From Altererythrobacter lutimaris (GTDB lineage Bacteria; Pseudomonadota; Alphaproteobacteria; Sphingomonadales; Sphingomonadaceae), in NCBI RefSeq assembly GCF_013371495.1, contig NZ_JABWTA010000001.1:310001-374000 (forward strand): 64,000 bases of DNA. The letters are read 5' to 3'. Position numbers and translations under genes: made by a program. Below the pieces are notes generated by a model. The model was not told the origin of the DNA. It did not search any database and saw nothing but the letters and a program-made list of their open reading frames with translations. Positions 25,518-36,595 of this stretch are shown here, one piece after another. The number at the start of each line of letters is the position of its first letter. Position 1 is the stretch's first letter.

Positions 25518-26180
25518 ATGGGCGCGGGTAAATGGGTTGCAGCAGGACTTGGTATGGCTGCTTTGGGCGGTGCTGTGGCCTTCGCGCAGTATCGCAGCAT
25601 TGAAAAGCCACCTTATGAAGCGCTCGTAACCGAAGAAGCGTTTGAGCTGCGCGATTACGAACCCATGATTGTCGCGGAGGTTACGCATACAGGCGACCGC
25701 CGCAGAGCGATGAATGCGGGTTTCAGGCGGCTTGCAGCCTACATTTTTGCAGAAGACCGTCCTGGTGCAAACAAGGACAAGATCGCGATGACATCGCCAG
25801 TCATTTCCGACCGTCCGGACAATGCCGTTGCTGAGGATGAGAAGATCGCGATGACATCACCGGTGATACAGGATGGTACTAGTAGCGACACGTGGCGCAC
25901 GCGCTTCGTGATGCCGGCGAAGTACACGATGGAGACGCTGCCGCAGCCGCCTGCCGATGTCACACTGGTTGAAGTTCCGGCGCGCCGGATGGCAACGATT
26001 ACCTTCAACGGGTTTGGAGAACAGCGCGATCTCGTCGCAATGGAACTGATGCTGCGCGAATGGATGTCGGACAAGGATTTGCAGCCGGTCGGCGATGCCG
26101 AGTTCGCCTTCTATGACGCACCCATGGTGCCAGGTCGCTTGCGCCGTAATGAAGTCATGATCCCCGTTGCGAGCGACTGA
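25518..26180 (+). CDS. SOUL-family heme-binding protein
   Basis: About 220 residues. An N-terminal hydrophobic segment (WVAAGLGMAALGGAVAFAQ) acts as a signal peptide or anchor. The SOUL domain follows: YEALVTEEAFELRDYEPMIVAEV, then two copies of a KIAMTSPVI motif spaced by a variable loop, and a C-terminal MVPGRLRRNEVMIPV. SOUL proteins bind heme or related tetrapyrroles; their role in bacteria is unclear. AAGGAG seven bases before the ATG at 25518 decides this start over the ATG at 25494. Confidence 0.9.
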   Translation: MGAGKWVAAGLGMAALGGAVAFAQYRSIEKPPYEALVTEEAFELRDYEPMIVAEVTHTGDRRRAMNAGFRRLAAYIFAEDRPGANKDKIAMTSPVISDRPDNAVAEDEKIAMTSPVIQDGTSSDTWRTRFVMPAKYTMETLPQPPADVTLVEVPARRMATITFNGFGEQRDLVAMELMLREWMSDKDLQPVGDAEFAFYDAPMVPGRLRRNEVMIPVASD

Positions 26181-26214
26181 ACAAGCTCGCTTCGGGGACC
26201 CTGTCTCACATCAA

Positions 26215-26472
26215 TCAAGCCTCTTCGAGGCGGCGGCGATCATGCGCACCGACAGAAGGGGCTTTCGTCTTGTCGACTTCCGCTTCCCAGCTGCGAAACT
26301 CACTCTGGCTCAAAAGATAGCGCCAGCGGGCTTCGTCAAAGCTGATCAGTTTGTCACGTACAGCATGCACGACTTCGGCCTTGCGAGCCTTAGACCAGTG
26401 AATGTCATGCGACTTGGGAAGGCCTGCCTTCTTGATGGCCTCAGAGACTGTAGAATTACGCGGGTACGCCAT
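26215..26472 (-). CDS. sciP: SciP-like CtrA inhibitor (DUF1153 family)
   Basis: 85 residues. The core WSKARKAEVVHAVRDKLISFDEARWRYLLSQSEFRSWEAEVDK matches the helix-turn-helix of the DUF1153 family, whose Caulobacter member SciP binds CtrA and blocks its transcriptional activation during G1. The N-terminal part (MAYPRNSTVSEAIKKAGLPKSHDIH) differs from the Caulobacter form. It is monocistronic, convergent with the SOUL gene. Its presence agrees with the DivL homologue elsewhere in the window. Confidence 0.8.
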   Translation of the reverse strand: MAYPRNSTVSEAIKKAGLPKSHDIHWSKARKAEVVHAVRDKLISFDEARWRYLLSQSEFRSWEAEVDKTKAPSVGAHDRRRLEEA

Positions 26473-26620
26473 TTCAAACTCCTGTTTTTCATCACGCTTT
26501 GGTCCCCCGTCGTGAGAAAAACTGGGTTTCGAAGGTTAATTCCGACTTTCCATTCATGCTTAATTTGAGGTTAAACATGCAGTCCGTGCAGGCGTTGCGA
26601 TGAACTGAGTTGGTCGGTGA

Positions 26621-26655
26621 TTATCGAGGCGACCTGCATCAGGCCGCCTCGATTA
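26621..26655 (-). terminator. Long hairpin after the prolyl oligopeptidase gene
   Basis: ATCGAGGCG and CGCCTCGAT are perfectly inverted around an inner CCTG/CAGG pairing, giving a nearly continuous stem. It starts 20 bases past the oligopeptidase stop. There is no T-run, so its role as a terminator is likely but not certain. The rest of the 200-base gap 26473-26674 shows nothing else clear. Confidence 0.6.
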
Positions 26656-26674
26656 ATCGTTAATTGACAAGGCT

Positions 26675-28903
26675 TTACTCGGCTGCCTCGCTGGCCGAAT
26701 CCGCCTCTGCAGGAGCGTCGATCAGTCGCTGCTTCAGATAGACATATTGCAAGGCCTGAAGCTTCGCGCGCTGCTCGTTATCAACGCCGCCAGAGTGTCC
26801 GCCAGTCATGTCTTCGAAGTAGTAATAAGGCTGTCCCAGCTCTTTCAGCTTCGCAGCACCTTTACGCGCATGAGCCGGATGTGTTCGGTCATCGGCAGTC
26901 GAAGCCCACAGGAACGGGGTGGGGTAGTCCACCCCTTCCACGATCTTCTGATACGGCGAATAGCCTTGGATCCACTCATTCTGCTCAGGAATGCGCGGAT
27001 CGCCATATTCGCCGATCCATGAAGCGCCGCGCCCGATCAGGTGATAGCGCAGCATGTCAAACAACGGGATCTGGACGATCGCAGCGCCAAACAGGTCCGG
27101 ACGCTGCGTAAAGGCTGTGCCGACCAACAGGCCGCCCTGGCTGCCGCCCATAATGCCCAGATGCTTTGGCGAGGTGAAGCCTTTGTCCACCAGGTCTTGT
27201 CCCACAGCGATGAAGTCATCCCATGTGCGCTGCTTGTTTTCGCGGATCGCGGTCTGGTGCCACATCGGTCCGAACTCGCCGCCACCGCGCATATTCGCAA
27301 GGACGAAGGCATTGCCTTTCTCAAGCCAAAGCTTGCCCGTAACGCCCATATAGCTCGGCAGGCGTGGGACCTGGAAACCGCCATAGCCGGTCATCAGCGT
27401 AGCAGTTGAACCGTCCATCTCCATGCCTTCAGGCTTGACGATGAAATAGGGAATCTTGGTCCCGTCAGCGCTGGTTGCCTCATGCTGCTCGACCGTCATT
27501 CCAGCTTTGTCAAAGCGGCTGGTTTCCTGCTTGATTGCAACCGGGTCGCCGCTTCCATCAGAGTAGAACAGCGTGGTGGGATTGAGGAAATCCGTCGCAG
27601 TGAACATGATGTGGTCAGATTCGTCGGACGAAGCTGCGATGCTAAGCGTAGCATTGTCAGGCAGCGCAACTTCGCTTTGCTGCCATTCGCCATCTTCAAA
27701 ATCGAACTTCACGATTTTGCCGACGACATTGTCCAGCATGCTCACAAATAGCGAGCTGCCTGTGGTTGCCGCACCGCGCTTGGTTTGGCGATCACCCGGT
27801 GCCCAGACAAGAGTTTTGGTTGCGCCATTGGGATCGGCCTTGAACGCATCGAGATCGACAGCCACCAGGCTGTCAGCCGGGAAAGTGCCATCGGCCGTTT
27901 CCCAGTCAACGTCGGTTGAAAACAGCATCTGTCCGTCGATGATGCCGTAAGGCGAGGCTTTCAATGGAATGTCGAGACGCAGCCATTCGCCTTGATGCTG
28001 CCAATAGTATTCAGTTTCATGGAAGCTGACCGCACGGAAGGCGGACATACCATGCACAACTGATTTGTTGTCGCGCAGGAGGCTCGCACCGGACCATACG
28101 TCTTCGCGCGTTCCGCGGAAGATTTCCTCTGCTTCATCAGTGCTTTGACCGCGCTTCCACAGACGCGTGGTGTAGGGATATTCGCTCTCTGTTTGCAGCT
28201 CTTCGCTGAAGTTGCGCGTGACGAGCATGGTGTCTTCATCAACCCATTGAATGCCGCCTTGGCTCTCAGGAAGTTCGAAACCGCCTTCGACGAACTGCTT
28301 CGTAGCGGAATCGAACTCGCGCAATACGGTCGCATCCTTGCCGCCGTCCGAAAGCGCGATCATGCACTTGTTCATCGCAGGCGGCAGGCAGGTCGAGCCC
28401 TTGTAGACCCATTCACGCCCTTCTTCTTCTGCAAGCTTGTCGACATCGAGGACAAGCTCCCACTCGGGATCATCGGTTTGATAGCTTTCTAGAGTCGTCT
28501 TCCGAACGATACCGCGCGGATTGTCCTTGTCCTGCCAGAAATTGTAGAGCCCGTCCGGACGGAAGCTCACATAGGGCACGCGATCTTCGCTATCGAGGAT
28601 TGCAAGCGCTTCGTTCTTCAATTGCTCAAAGCGCGGATCGGCTTCCATGACGGCAAGCGTACGCTCATTCTCGTTTTCAACCCAAGCGAGCGCTTCGTCA
28701 CTGCGCGCTTCTTCCAGCCAGATATAGGGATCCTGTTCCGGGCCGGGGACGAGCGTCTCGGTCATAGGTGATGTCTTCTCTTCGCTGTGATCGTCGGCAG
28801 ATGCGCCAGTGGCTGCGGTCATTGAGATGGCTGCCGCAAGAGCCAGTGTCGAAACCAGTTTCAAAGGTCCTCTCCATGGGGGATTCGTGGATAGGAATAC
28901 CAT
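26675..28903 (-). CDS. Exported prolyl oligopeptidase family serine peptidase (S9A)
   Basis: About 742 residues. A signal peptide ends near GASADD, so it is probably periplasmic or secreted. The N-terminal catalytic lid and seven-bladed propeller (DPYIWLEEARSDEALAWVENEN to KIVKFDFEDGEW) precede an alpha/beta-hydrolase domain. The catalytic Ser lies in GGSQGG (about Ser588), the Asp in STADDRTHPAHA, and the His in MTGGHSGG. It cleaves short peptides after proline or related residues. The ATG at 28903 is one start; a TTG at 28864, preceded by GGAG, would give a more compact MKLVSTLALAA signal peptide. Confidence 0.92.
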   Translation of the reverse strand: MVFLSTNPPWRGPLKLVSTLALAAAISMTAATGASADDHSEEKTSPMTETLVPGPEQDPYIWLEEARSDEALAWVENENERTLAVMEADPRFEQLKNEALAILDSEDRVPYVSFRPDGLYNFWQDKDNPRGIVRKTTLESYQTDDPEWELVLDVDKLAEEEGREWVYKGSTCLPPAMNKCMIALSDGGKDATVLREFDSATKQFVEGGFELPESQGGIQWVDEDTMLVTRNFSEELQTESEYPYTTRLWKRGQSTDEAEEIFRGTREDVWSGASLLRDNKSVVHGMSAFRAVSFHETEYYWQHQGEWLRLDIPLKASPYGIIDGQMLFSTDVDWETADGTFPADSLVAVDLDAFKADPNGATKTLVWAPGDRQTKRGAATTGSSLFVSMLDNVVGKIVKFDFEDGEWQQSEVALPDNATLSIAASSDESDHIMFTATDFLNPTTLFYSDGSGDPVAIKQETSRFDKAGMTVEQHEATSADGTKIPYFIVKPEGMEMDGSTATLMTGYGGFQVPRLPSYMGVTGKLWLEKGNAFVLANMRGGGEFGPMWHQTAIRENKQRTWDDFIAVGQDLVDKGFTSPKHLGIMGGSQGGLLVGTAFTQRPDLFGAAIVQIPLFDMLRYHLIGRGASWIGEYGDPRIPEQNEWIQGYSPYQKIVEGVDYPTPFLWASTADDRTHPAHARKGAAKLKELGQPYYYFEDMTGGHSGGVDNEQRAKLQALQYVYLKQRLIDAPAEADSASEAAE

Positions 28904-29102
28904 GGCGATTTGCGCCTGAAAGTGAAGTGAATTCGGGTCGATCTGCTCACCGGAGCGCGTATGTTGGATACGCATGTTACACAGTCCTAGAGAAGAAAAC
29001 GCGGGGCGAAATTCAACACTCGAGAAAGCGGGTGGGGAGAGGCGTGGTTTCAAAGGCATGTCCTCTAATTGACATGCGCTGTTTGAGTAGGAAAATTCGG
29101 TC

Positions 29103-29765
29103 TTAGCTGGCGACACCGGGGAAGGTCGCAAGATAGTCGCGATATTCTTGCGGCAGCTCAACAGGCTGGAAGGCACCGCCATAGCCGAACACGAAGGTTA
29201 TGCCGAGGAGCGGGCCAATCGCTAGCGCCGGGACTTGCCAAGGACGCGGTCTGCGGAAATGCATTGCAGCGAGCAGATGGCTCGCAATGGCGGTCACTGC
29301 GAGCACGTAGTAGGGGGTGAAACCGTATTTGAGCGGCGCCAGGACCACTGTGCCGGCGGCCCAATAGAAATTTGTGTCGAGGCCCACAAAAAGCCGCGTG
29401 ATCACAGCAGCGCTGGTGTGCAGGATAATGAAGAACGCAAGATACGCGCCGCTCGCGAACTGCACCTTGTGCCACAAACCTTTGCGCACCCTTTTGCGGA
29501 TCAATGTGAGGAGCCGAATGCCGAGCACAATCTGCGTGGCCAGAGCCATCACCAGCGCGATCTCAACCAGCGGGAATTGATAGACAGGGCGGGCTAGGTC
29601 CAGAGCCGCCGCGTGTGCCTGTGCGCCTCCCAATGCGGCGAAGTGGGTGGCGAAATGGACAACGATGAAGATGAGGATGAACCCAGCGAGAATGCCATGC
29701 GCGCGTTTGGCAGCGGCGGCTGAATGGCTGCGACTACGTGGGGCTTGTGCAGTGCGGGCTTCCAT
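29103..29765 (-). CDS. Multi-pass membrane protein, possibly heme-binding, divergent from an Rrf2 regulator
   Basis: 220 residues with about five membrane segments (roughly 24-45, 65-88, 98-121, 131-165 and 172-195). Histidines lie within or near the segments (HFATHFAALGGAQAH in the first, LWHKVQF and LHTSAAV around the third), a pattern seen in cytochrome-b-like membrane anchors such as those of succinate dehydrogenase. I cannot name the family. GGAG eight bases before the ATG supports the start. The gene is divergent from the Rrf2-type gene at 29829 and shares its 63-base promoter region, which contains palindromes, so the regulator probably controls it. Confidence 0.7.
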   Translation of the reverse strand: MEARTAQAPRSRSHSAAAAKRAHGILAGFILIFIVVHFATHFAALGGAQAHAAALDLARPVYQFPLVEIALVMALATQIVLGIRLLTLIRKRVRKGLWHKVQFASGAYLAFFIILHTSAAVITRLFVGLDTNFYWAAGTVVLAPLKYGFTPYYVLAVTAIASHLLAAMHFRRPRPWQVPALAIGPLLGITFVFGYGGAFQPVELPQEYRDYLATFPGVAS

Positions 29766-29780
29766 GTCACTTCTCCTAAA

Positions 29781-29820
29781 CCGGATGTTTGTTATCCGGA
29801 TAAAGAATATCCGATTAAGG
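29781..29820. promoter_or_regulatory. Palindromic operator region between the membrane protein and Rrf2 genes
   Basis: TTATCCGGATAA at 29792-29803 is a perfect 12-bp palindrome. CCGGAT at 29781-29786 and ATCCGG at 29794-29799 form an overlapping inverted repeat, and TATCCG recurs at 29808-29813. The cluster of ATCCG half-sites in a short divergent promoter is what a dimeric Rrf2-family regulator would bind. AAGGAG at 29817-29822 is the ribosome binding site of the Rrf2 gene. Confidence 0.6.
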
Positions 29821-29828
29821 AGTCAAGC

Positions 29829-30317
29829 GTGCAAATAGCCAAAGGTGTTGAATGGACCGCGCATATATGCACCTTGCTTGCGTTGCTGCGCGAAGGGCAG
29901 GGCCTGAACGTTGACGCGCTTGCGGAGTTCTTTGAAGTCCCGTCCGCCTATCTTGCAAAGCAGATGCAATTGCTCCGTCGTGCCGGGATTGTGGAGTCAG
30001 TGCGGGGGAAGGGCGGCGGCTATCGTCTTGGACGGAGTGTCGATGCAATCACTTTGCTTGATATCGTGACGGCAATTGAAGGGCCGATGCCCGCCTTTCG
30101 CTGCACGGAAATTCGCCAGAATGGGCCTTGCGGCTTGAAGCGATCAGACTGCAAGCGGCCTTGCGAGATCGCCGCCGCTTTTGCTGTTGCTGAGGATGCC
30201 CATCGCGAGGCTTTGGCTGCAAAGACAGTCGCATCGATCATGCAGGATGCCGCGATCAACTCAACACCTGAACACATGATGGAAATCGCCGAATGGGTGC
30301 AGCGACAGACTGCCTAG
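29829..30317 (+). CDS. Rrf2-family transcriptional regulator with a cysteine cluster
   Basis: 162 residues from a GTG at 29829, supported by an AAGGAG site; the frame stays open upstream. The N-terminal winged helix shows the Rrf2 pattern (DALAEFFEVPSAYLAKQMQLLRRAGIVESVRGKGGGYRLGR). Cysteines at about 92, 101, 108 and 112 (RCTEIRQNGPCGLKRSDCKRPC) lie where IscR and NsrR ligate an Fe-S cluster, with slightly different spacing. It probably senses redox state, nitric oxide or iron-sulfur status and controls itself and the divergent membrane protein. Confidence 0.88.
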   Translation: MQIAKGVEWTAHICTLLALLREGQGLNVDALAEFFEVPSAYLAKQMQLLRRAGIVESVRGKGGGYRLGRSVDAITLLDIVTAIEGPMPAFRCTEIRQNGPCGLKRSDCKRPCEIAAAFAVAEDAHREALAAKTVASIMQDAAINSTPEHMMEIAEWVQRQTA

Positions 30318-30331
30318 AGGCCCCCTGAATC

Positions 30332-30372
30332 AAAAAGGGCGGCTCGTTTCCGGGCCGCCCTCTTGATGTTTT
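30332..30372. terminator. Bidirectional terminator between the Rrf2 gene and atpC
   Basis: GGGCGGC pairs with GCCGCCC around CTCGTTTCCGG-like loop sequence. AAAAA precedes it and a T-rich stretch follows, so it can end both convergent transcripts. Confidence 0.85.
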
Positions 30373-30388
30373 GTATGAAGCGTGAGGC

Positions 30389-30646
30389 TCAGCCTTCGAC
30401 ATGCTCCGCAAGGACTGTCAGGCCATTTTCGCCGACTTCGGCAAAGCCGCCGCGCACTTCAATGCTTTCCGGCTCGCCGCCTTCAGTCTTGTAGACCTGC
30501 ACCGCACCGTCGCGGATGGTCGACATGAAAGGCGCGTGGCCTTCAAGCACGCCGAATTCGCCTTCCGTGCCAGGGACGACGACCATGTGGACGTCTTCGC
30601 TGCGCACCAGCTTGGCGGGCGTTACGAGTTCAAAGTGCAGTGCCAT
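30389..30646 (-). CDS. atpC: ATP synthase F1 epsilon subunit
   Basis: 85 residues, covering only the N-terminal beta-barrel domain ([47 protein letters not shown]) and lacking the C-terminal helical hairpin of longer epsilon subunits. Short forms of this kind are common in Alphaproteobacteria. It is part of the central stalk and the last gene of the atp operon, 21 bases after atpD. Confidence 0.95.
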   Translation of the reverse strand: MALHFELVTPAKLVRSEDVHMVVVPGTEGEFGVLEGHAPFMSTIRDGAVQVYKTEGGEPESIEVRGGFAEVGENGLTVLAEHVEG

Positions 30647-30667
30647 CGGCCTGTTCCTTCGCGTGCC

Positions 30668-32140
<1,473 letters not shown>

Positions 32141-32180
32141 CTAGCGGGTGTTGTGTTTGTTACTATGCGTCTGCGAGCGC

Positions 32181-32528
32181 TCACGCGCCCTGCTTGCAGA
32201 CAGTGTCTGTGTCGGTCAGCGTCCAGTCGGCCTCACCTGCAGTGAGAACAGCTTTGTGACGCAGGAATTCATCTTCGCCGAGGCCGTATTCGCACACGAC
32301 ATCAGGCGAGCCCATGCCAGCGCGCTTGCACACAGCGGTGTTGACCGGCTTGAGGCCCGGGCAGCTTTCCGCGAGCTTGCCAGTGAAATAAGCCTGATCA
32401 GGTGCTGGCAGACTTGGTGTCGGCTCTGGCTCTGGCGTTTCAACCGGAGCAGGCTCAGGAGCAGGCTCTTCGCCGCAAGCAGCGGTGATTGCGAAAAGGG
32501 GGAGCAGGGAGAGGGCGAGTTTCTTCAC
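32181..32528 (-). CDS. Small predicted lipoprotein between atpG and atpD
   Basis: About 115 residues from a GTG at 32528 (GAGGAAAT lies upstream). The N-terminus KKLALSLLPLFAITAACGEEPA is a lipoprotein signal with the lipobox cysteine near residue 18. A Pro/Glu-rich linker (EEPAPEPAPVETPEPEPTP) follows, then a folded part with four cysteines (SCPGLK, VCKRAGM, VVCEYG, TVCKQGA). Function unknown. It lies in the same direction as the atp genes, 55 bases before atpD and 19 bases after atpG, so it is probably transcribed with them. The frame is open to an ATG at 32570, which would overlap atpG and break the signal peptide. Confidence 0.8.
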   Translation of the reverse strand: MKKLALSLLPLFAITAACGEEPAPEPAPVETPEPEPTPSLPAPDQAYFTGKLAESCPGLKPVNTAVCKRAGMGSPDVVCEYGLGEDEFLRHKAVLTAGEADWTLTDTDTVCKQGA

Positions 32529-32547
32529 GGGGATTTCCTCGTTAGGG

Positions 32548-33417
32548 TTACAGCGCCTCAGCGCCGGCAATGATTTCGATAAGTTCAGTGGTAATCGCGG
32601 CCTGGCGGCTGCGGTTGTACTGAATGGTGAGCTTGTTGATGAGGTCGCCTGCGTTGCGCGTGGCGTTGTCCATTGCAGTCATCGAAGCGCCTTGCTCCGA
32701 TGCTTCACGCTCAAGCAGCGCGCCGAACAGCTGCGTCTTCACATAACGCGGGAGCAGCTCTTCGAGGATTTCCTCTTCGCCAGGCTCGTACTCGACAACC
32801 GCATCGCTGCTTTCTGTTTCCTCAGGCGAGGGGACAGGGATGAGCTGTGACGTTGTCGGTGTCTGGACGAGTGCAGACTGGAACTTCGGGGCGACGAGAT
32901 GGGCGACATCGAACGCGCCCTCTTCGAACATTGCGACAAGCTCGTCTGCGATCGCATCAGCTTCATCGAAGCCCGGCGTCTTCACAGTCGATGTATCGAA
33001 ATGCTTTGCAATGCTGTCAGCATAATCGCGCTTGATCGGCGCGCGGCCTTTCTTGCCGACGAGATAGAACGCAACCGTCTTACCCTCAGCAGAAAGCTTC
33101 TTCGCTTGAAGCTTGGCTTCCTTGACAATGTTCGAATTCAGGCCGCCGCACAAGCCCTTGTCCGTGTTGACGACGACCAGAAGATGCTTCTGGTCAGAGC
33201 CGGTGCCAGCAAGCAGCTTAGGTGCGCTATCGCCGGAAACCTTGCTTGCAAGCGAGGCCATCACAGCGCTCAAGCGCTCTGCATAGGGACGCGCAGCCTC
33301 TGCCGCAGCCTGAGCACGGCGCAGCTTTGCTGCTGCAACCATCTGCTTGGCCTTTGTGATCTTCTGAGTCGATTTGACTGAGTTGATCCGACCTTTGAGT
33401 TCTTTAAGCGAGGCCAT
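32548..33417 (-). CDS. atpG: ATP synthase F1 gamma subunit
   Basis: 289 residues; the rotating central shaft. The N-terminal helix ([36 protein letters not shown]) and C-terminal helix ([44 protein letters not shown]) are canonical. The middle contains [14 protein letters not shown] [14 protein letters not shown]. An acidic insertion ([21 protein letters not shown]) lies near residue 195. Confidence 0.97.
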   Translation of the reverse strand: MASLKELKGRINSVKSTQKITKAKQMVAAAKLRRAQAAAEAARPYAERLSAVMASLASKVSGDSAPKLLAGTGSDQKHLLVVVNTDKGLCGGLNSNIVKEAKLQAKKLSAEGKTVAFYLVGKKGRAPIKRDYADSIAKHFDTSTVKTPGFDEADAIADELVAMFEEGAFDVAHLVAPKFQSALVQTPTTSQLIPVPSPEETESSDAVVEYEPGEEEILEELLPRYVKTQLFGALLEREASEQGASMTAMDNATRNAGDLINKLTIQYNRSRQAAITTELIEIIAGAEAL

Positions 33418-33444
33418 TTCGGCTCCTTAATTGGCTCTTGCGTC

Positions 33445-35542
<2,098 letters not shown>

Positions 35543-35764
35543 GCGCTTTATGTCCTCTAGGATCGAAGAGAGTAACGATGCATCGCTTAAGCCAAATGGA
35601 GCGAGTTGGACTCACCCCGGCAAAGCTGGCGCGCGCCTAGCATCGGCCCCTGTATAAGGCAAGCCGAGTCCGTGGCGTTTTACGAGAGCAATGTTTCACT
35701 ATCTGCATCTGTGCGCTATTGTGCCTCAAAGAAAGCGCGGACAGCGCTCAGGGAGAGGATCAAA

Positions 35765-36592
35765 ATGCAACTCACACCCATGTCGCCGAAATGCGGCGTA
35801 GAGATTTCCGGCGTTTCGCTCGCATCATGCAGTGATACAGAGATGGAAGCAGTCAAGCAGGCCATTTACGAGCACGGCGTTGCGGTCTTTCGCGATCAGG
35901 AATTTACGCCGGAAGATCACATCACTTTCGGCAAACGCTGGGGCGGGATCGATGTGAACAACTATTTCCCGCTGCAAGAAGACTTCAACGAAATCGCTGT
36001 GGTGAAAAAAGAGCCGGACCAGCAGACCAACATTGGCGGAGCCTGGCACACGGACCATTCCTATGACCAGATCCCTGCGATGGGCTCTGTTCTCGTCGCG
36101 CGCGAGCTTCCCCCGTCAGGTGGCGACACAATGTGGGCGCATATGGGTGCGGCTTACGATGCGCTCTCCGACGAGTTGAAAGCAGAGATCGAAGGGCTCG
36201 AAGCCTTCCACACCGCCGACCATGTATATGAAGAGGGCGGGCTCTACGCGCAGACAGACATGGGCGATTCCCTGCGCGGTCAGGATCTGAAAACCGGTGC
36301 TGTGCATCCGGTTGTCATCCGTCACCCGCATACGGGTCGCAGGCTGCTCTATGTGAATGGTGCTTTCACGATCAATTTCGTCGGCCAGACGCGCGAGGAA
36401 AGCCTGCCGCTGCTGCAGAAACTGCTCGATGCGGCTGTGATGGAAGACAATCAGTGCCGCTTGCAATGGAAGCCGGGTACGATCGCGATCTGGGACAACC
36501 GGACGACGTGGCATAATGCGATGAACGACTATCAAGGCCATCGCCGCGAGATGCACCGGATTACTCTATCGGGTGAGGCGCTGGCGGCCTGA
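35765..36592 (+). CDS. TauD/TfdA-family Fe(II)/2-oxoglutarate dioxygenase
   Basis: 275 residues. The iron-binding facial triad is visible: His95 and Asp97 in WHTDHSY and His250 in TTWHNAMND, with the 2-oxoglutarate-binding Arg near residue 265 (MHRITLSG). These enzymes oxidise taurine, alkyl sulfates, phenoxyacetates or other small substrates; which one is not clear here, since no sulfonate transporter is nearby. The ATG at 35765 follows GGGAGAGGA. The frame stays open upstream without a better start. Confidence 0.9.
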   Translation: MQLTPMSPKCGVEISGVSLASCSDTEMEAVKQAIYEHGVAVFRDQEFTPEDHITFGKRWGGIDVNNYFPLQEDFNEIAVVKKEPDQQTNIGGAWHTDHSYDQIPAMGSVLVARELPPSGGDTMWAHMGAAYDALSDELKAEIEGLEAFHTADHVYEEGGLYAQTDMGDSLRGQDLKTGAVHPVVIRHPHTGRRLLYVNGAFTINFVGQTREESLPLLQKLLDAAVMEDNQCRLQWKPGTIAIWDNRTTWHNAMNDYQGHRREMHRITLSGEALAA

Positions 36593-36595
36593 CAT

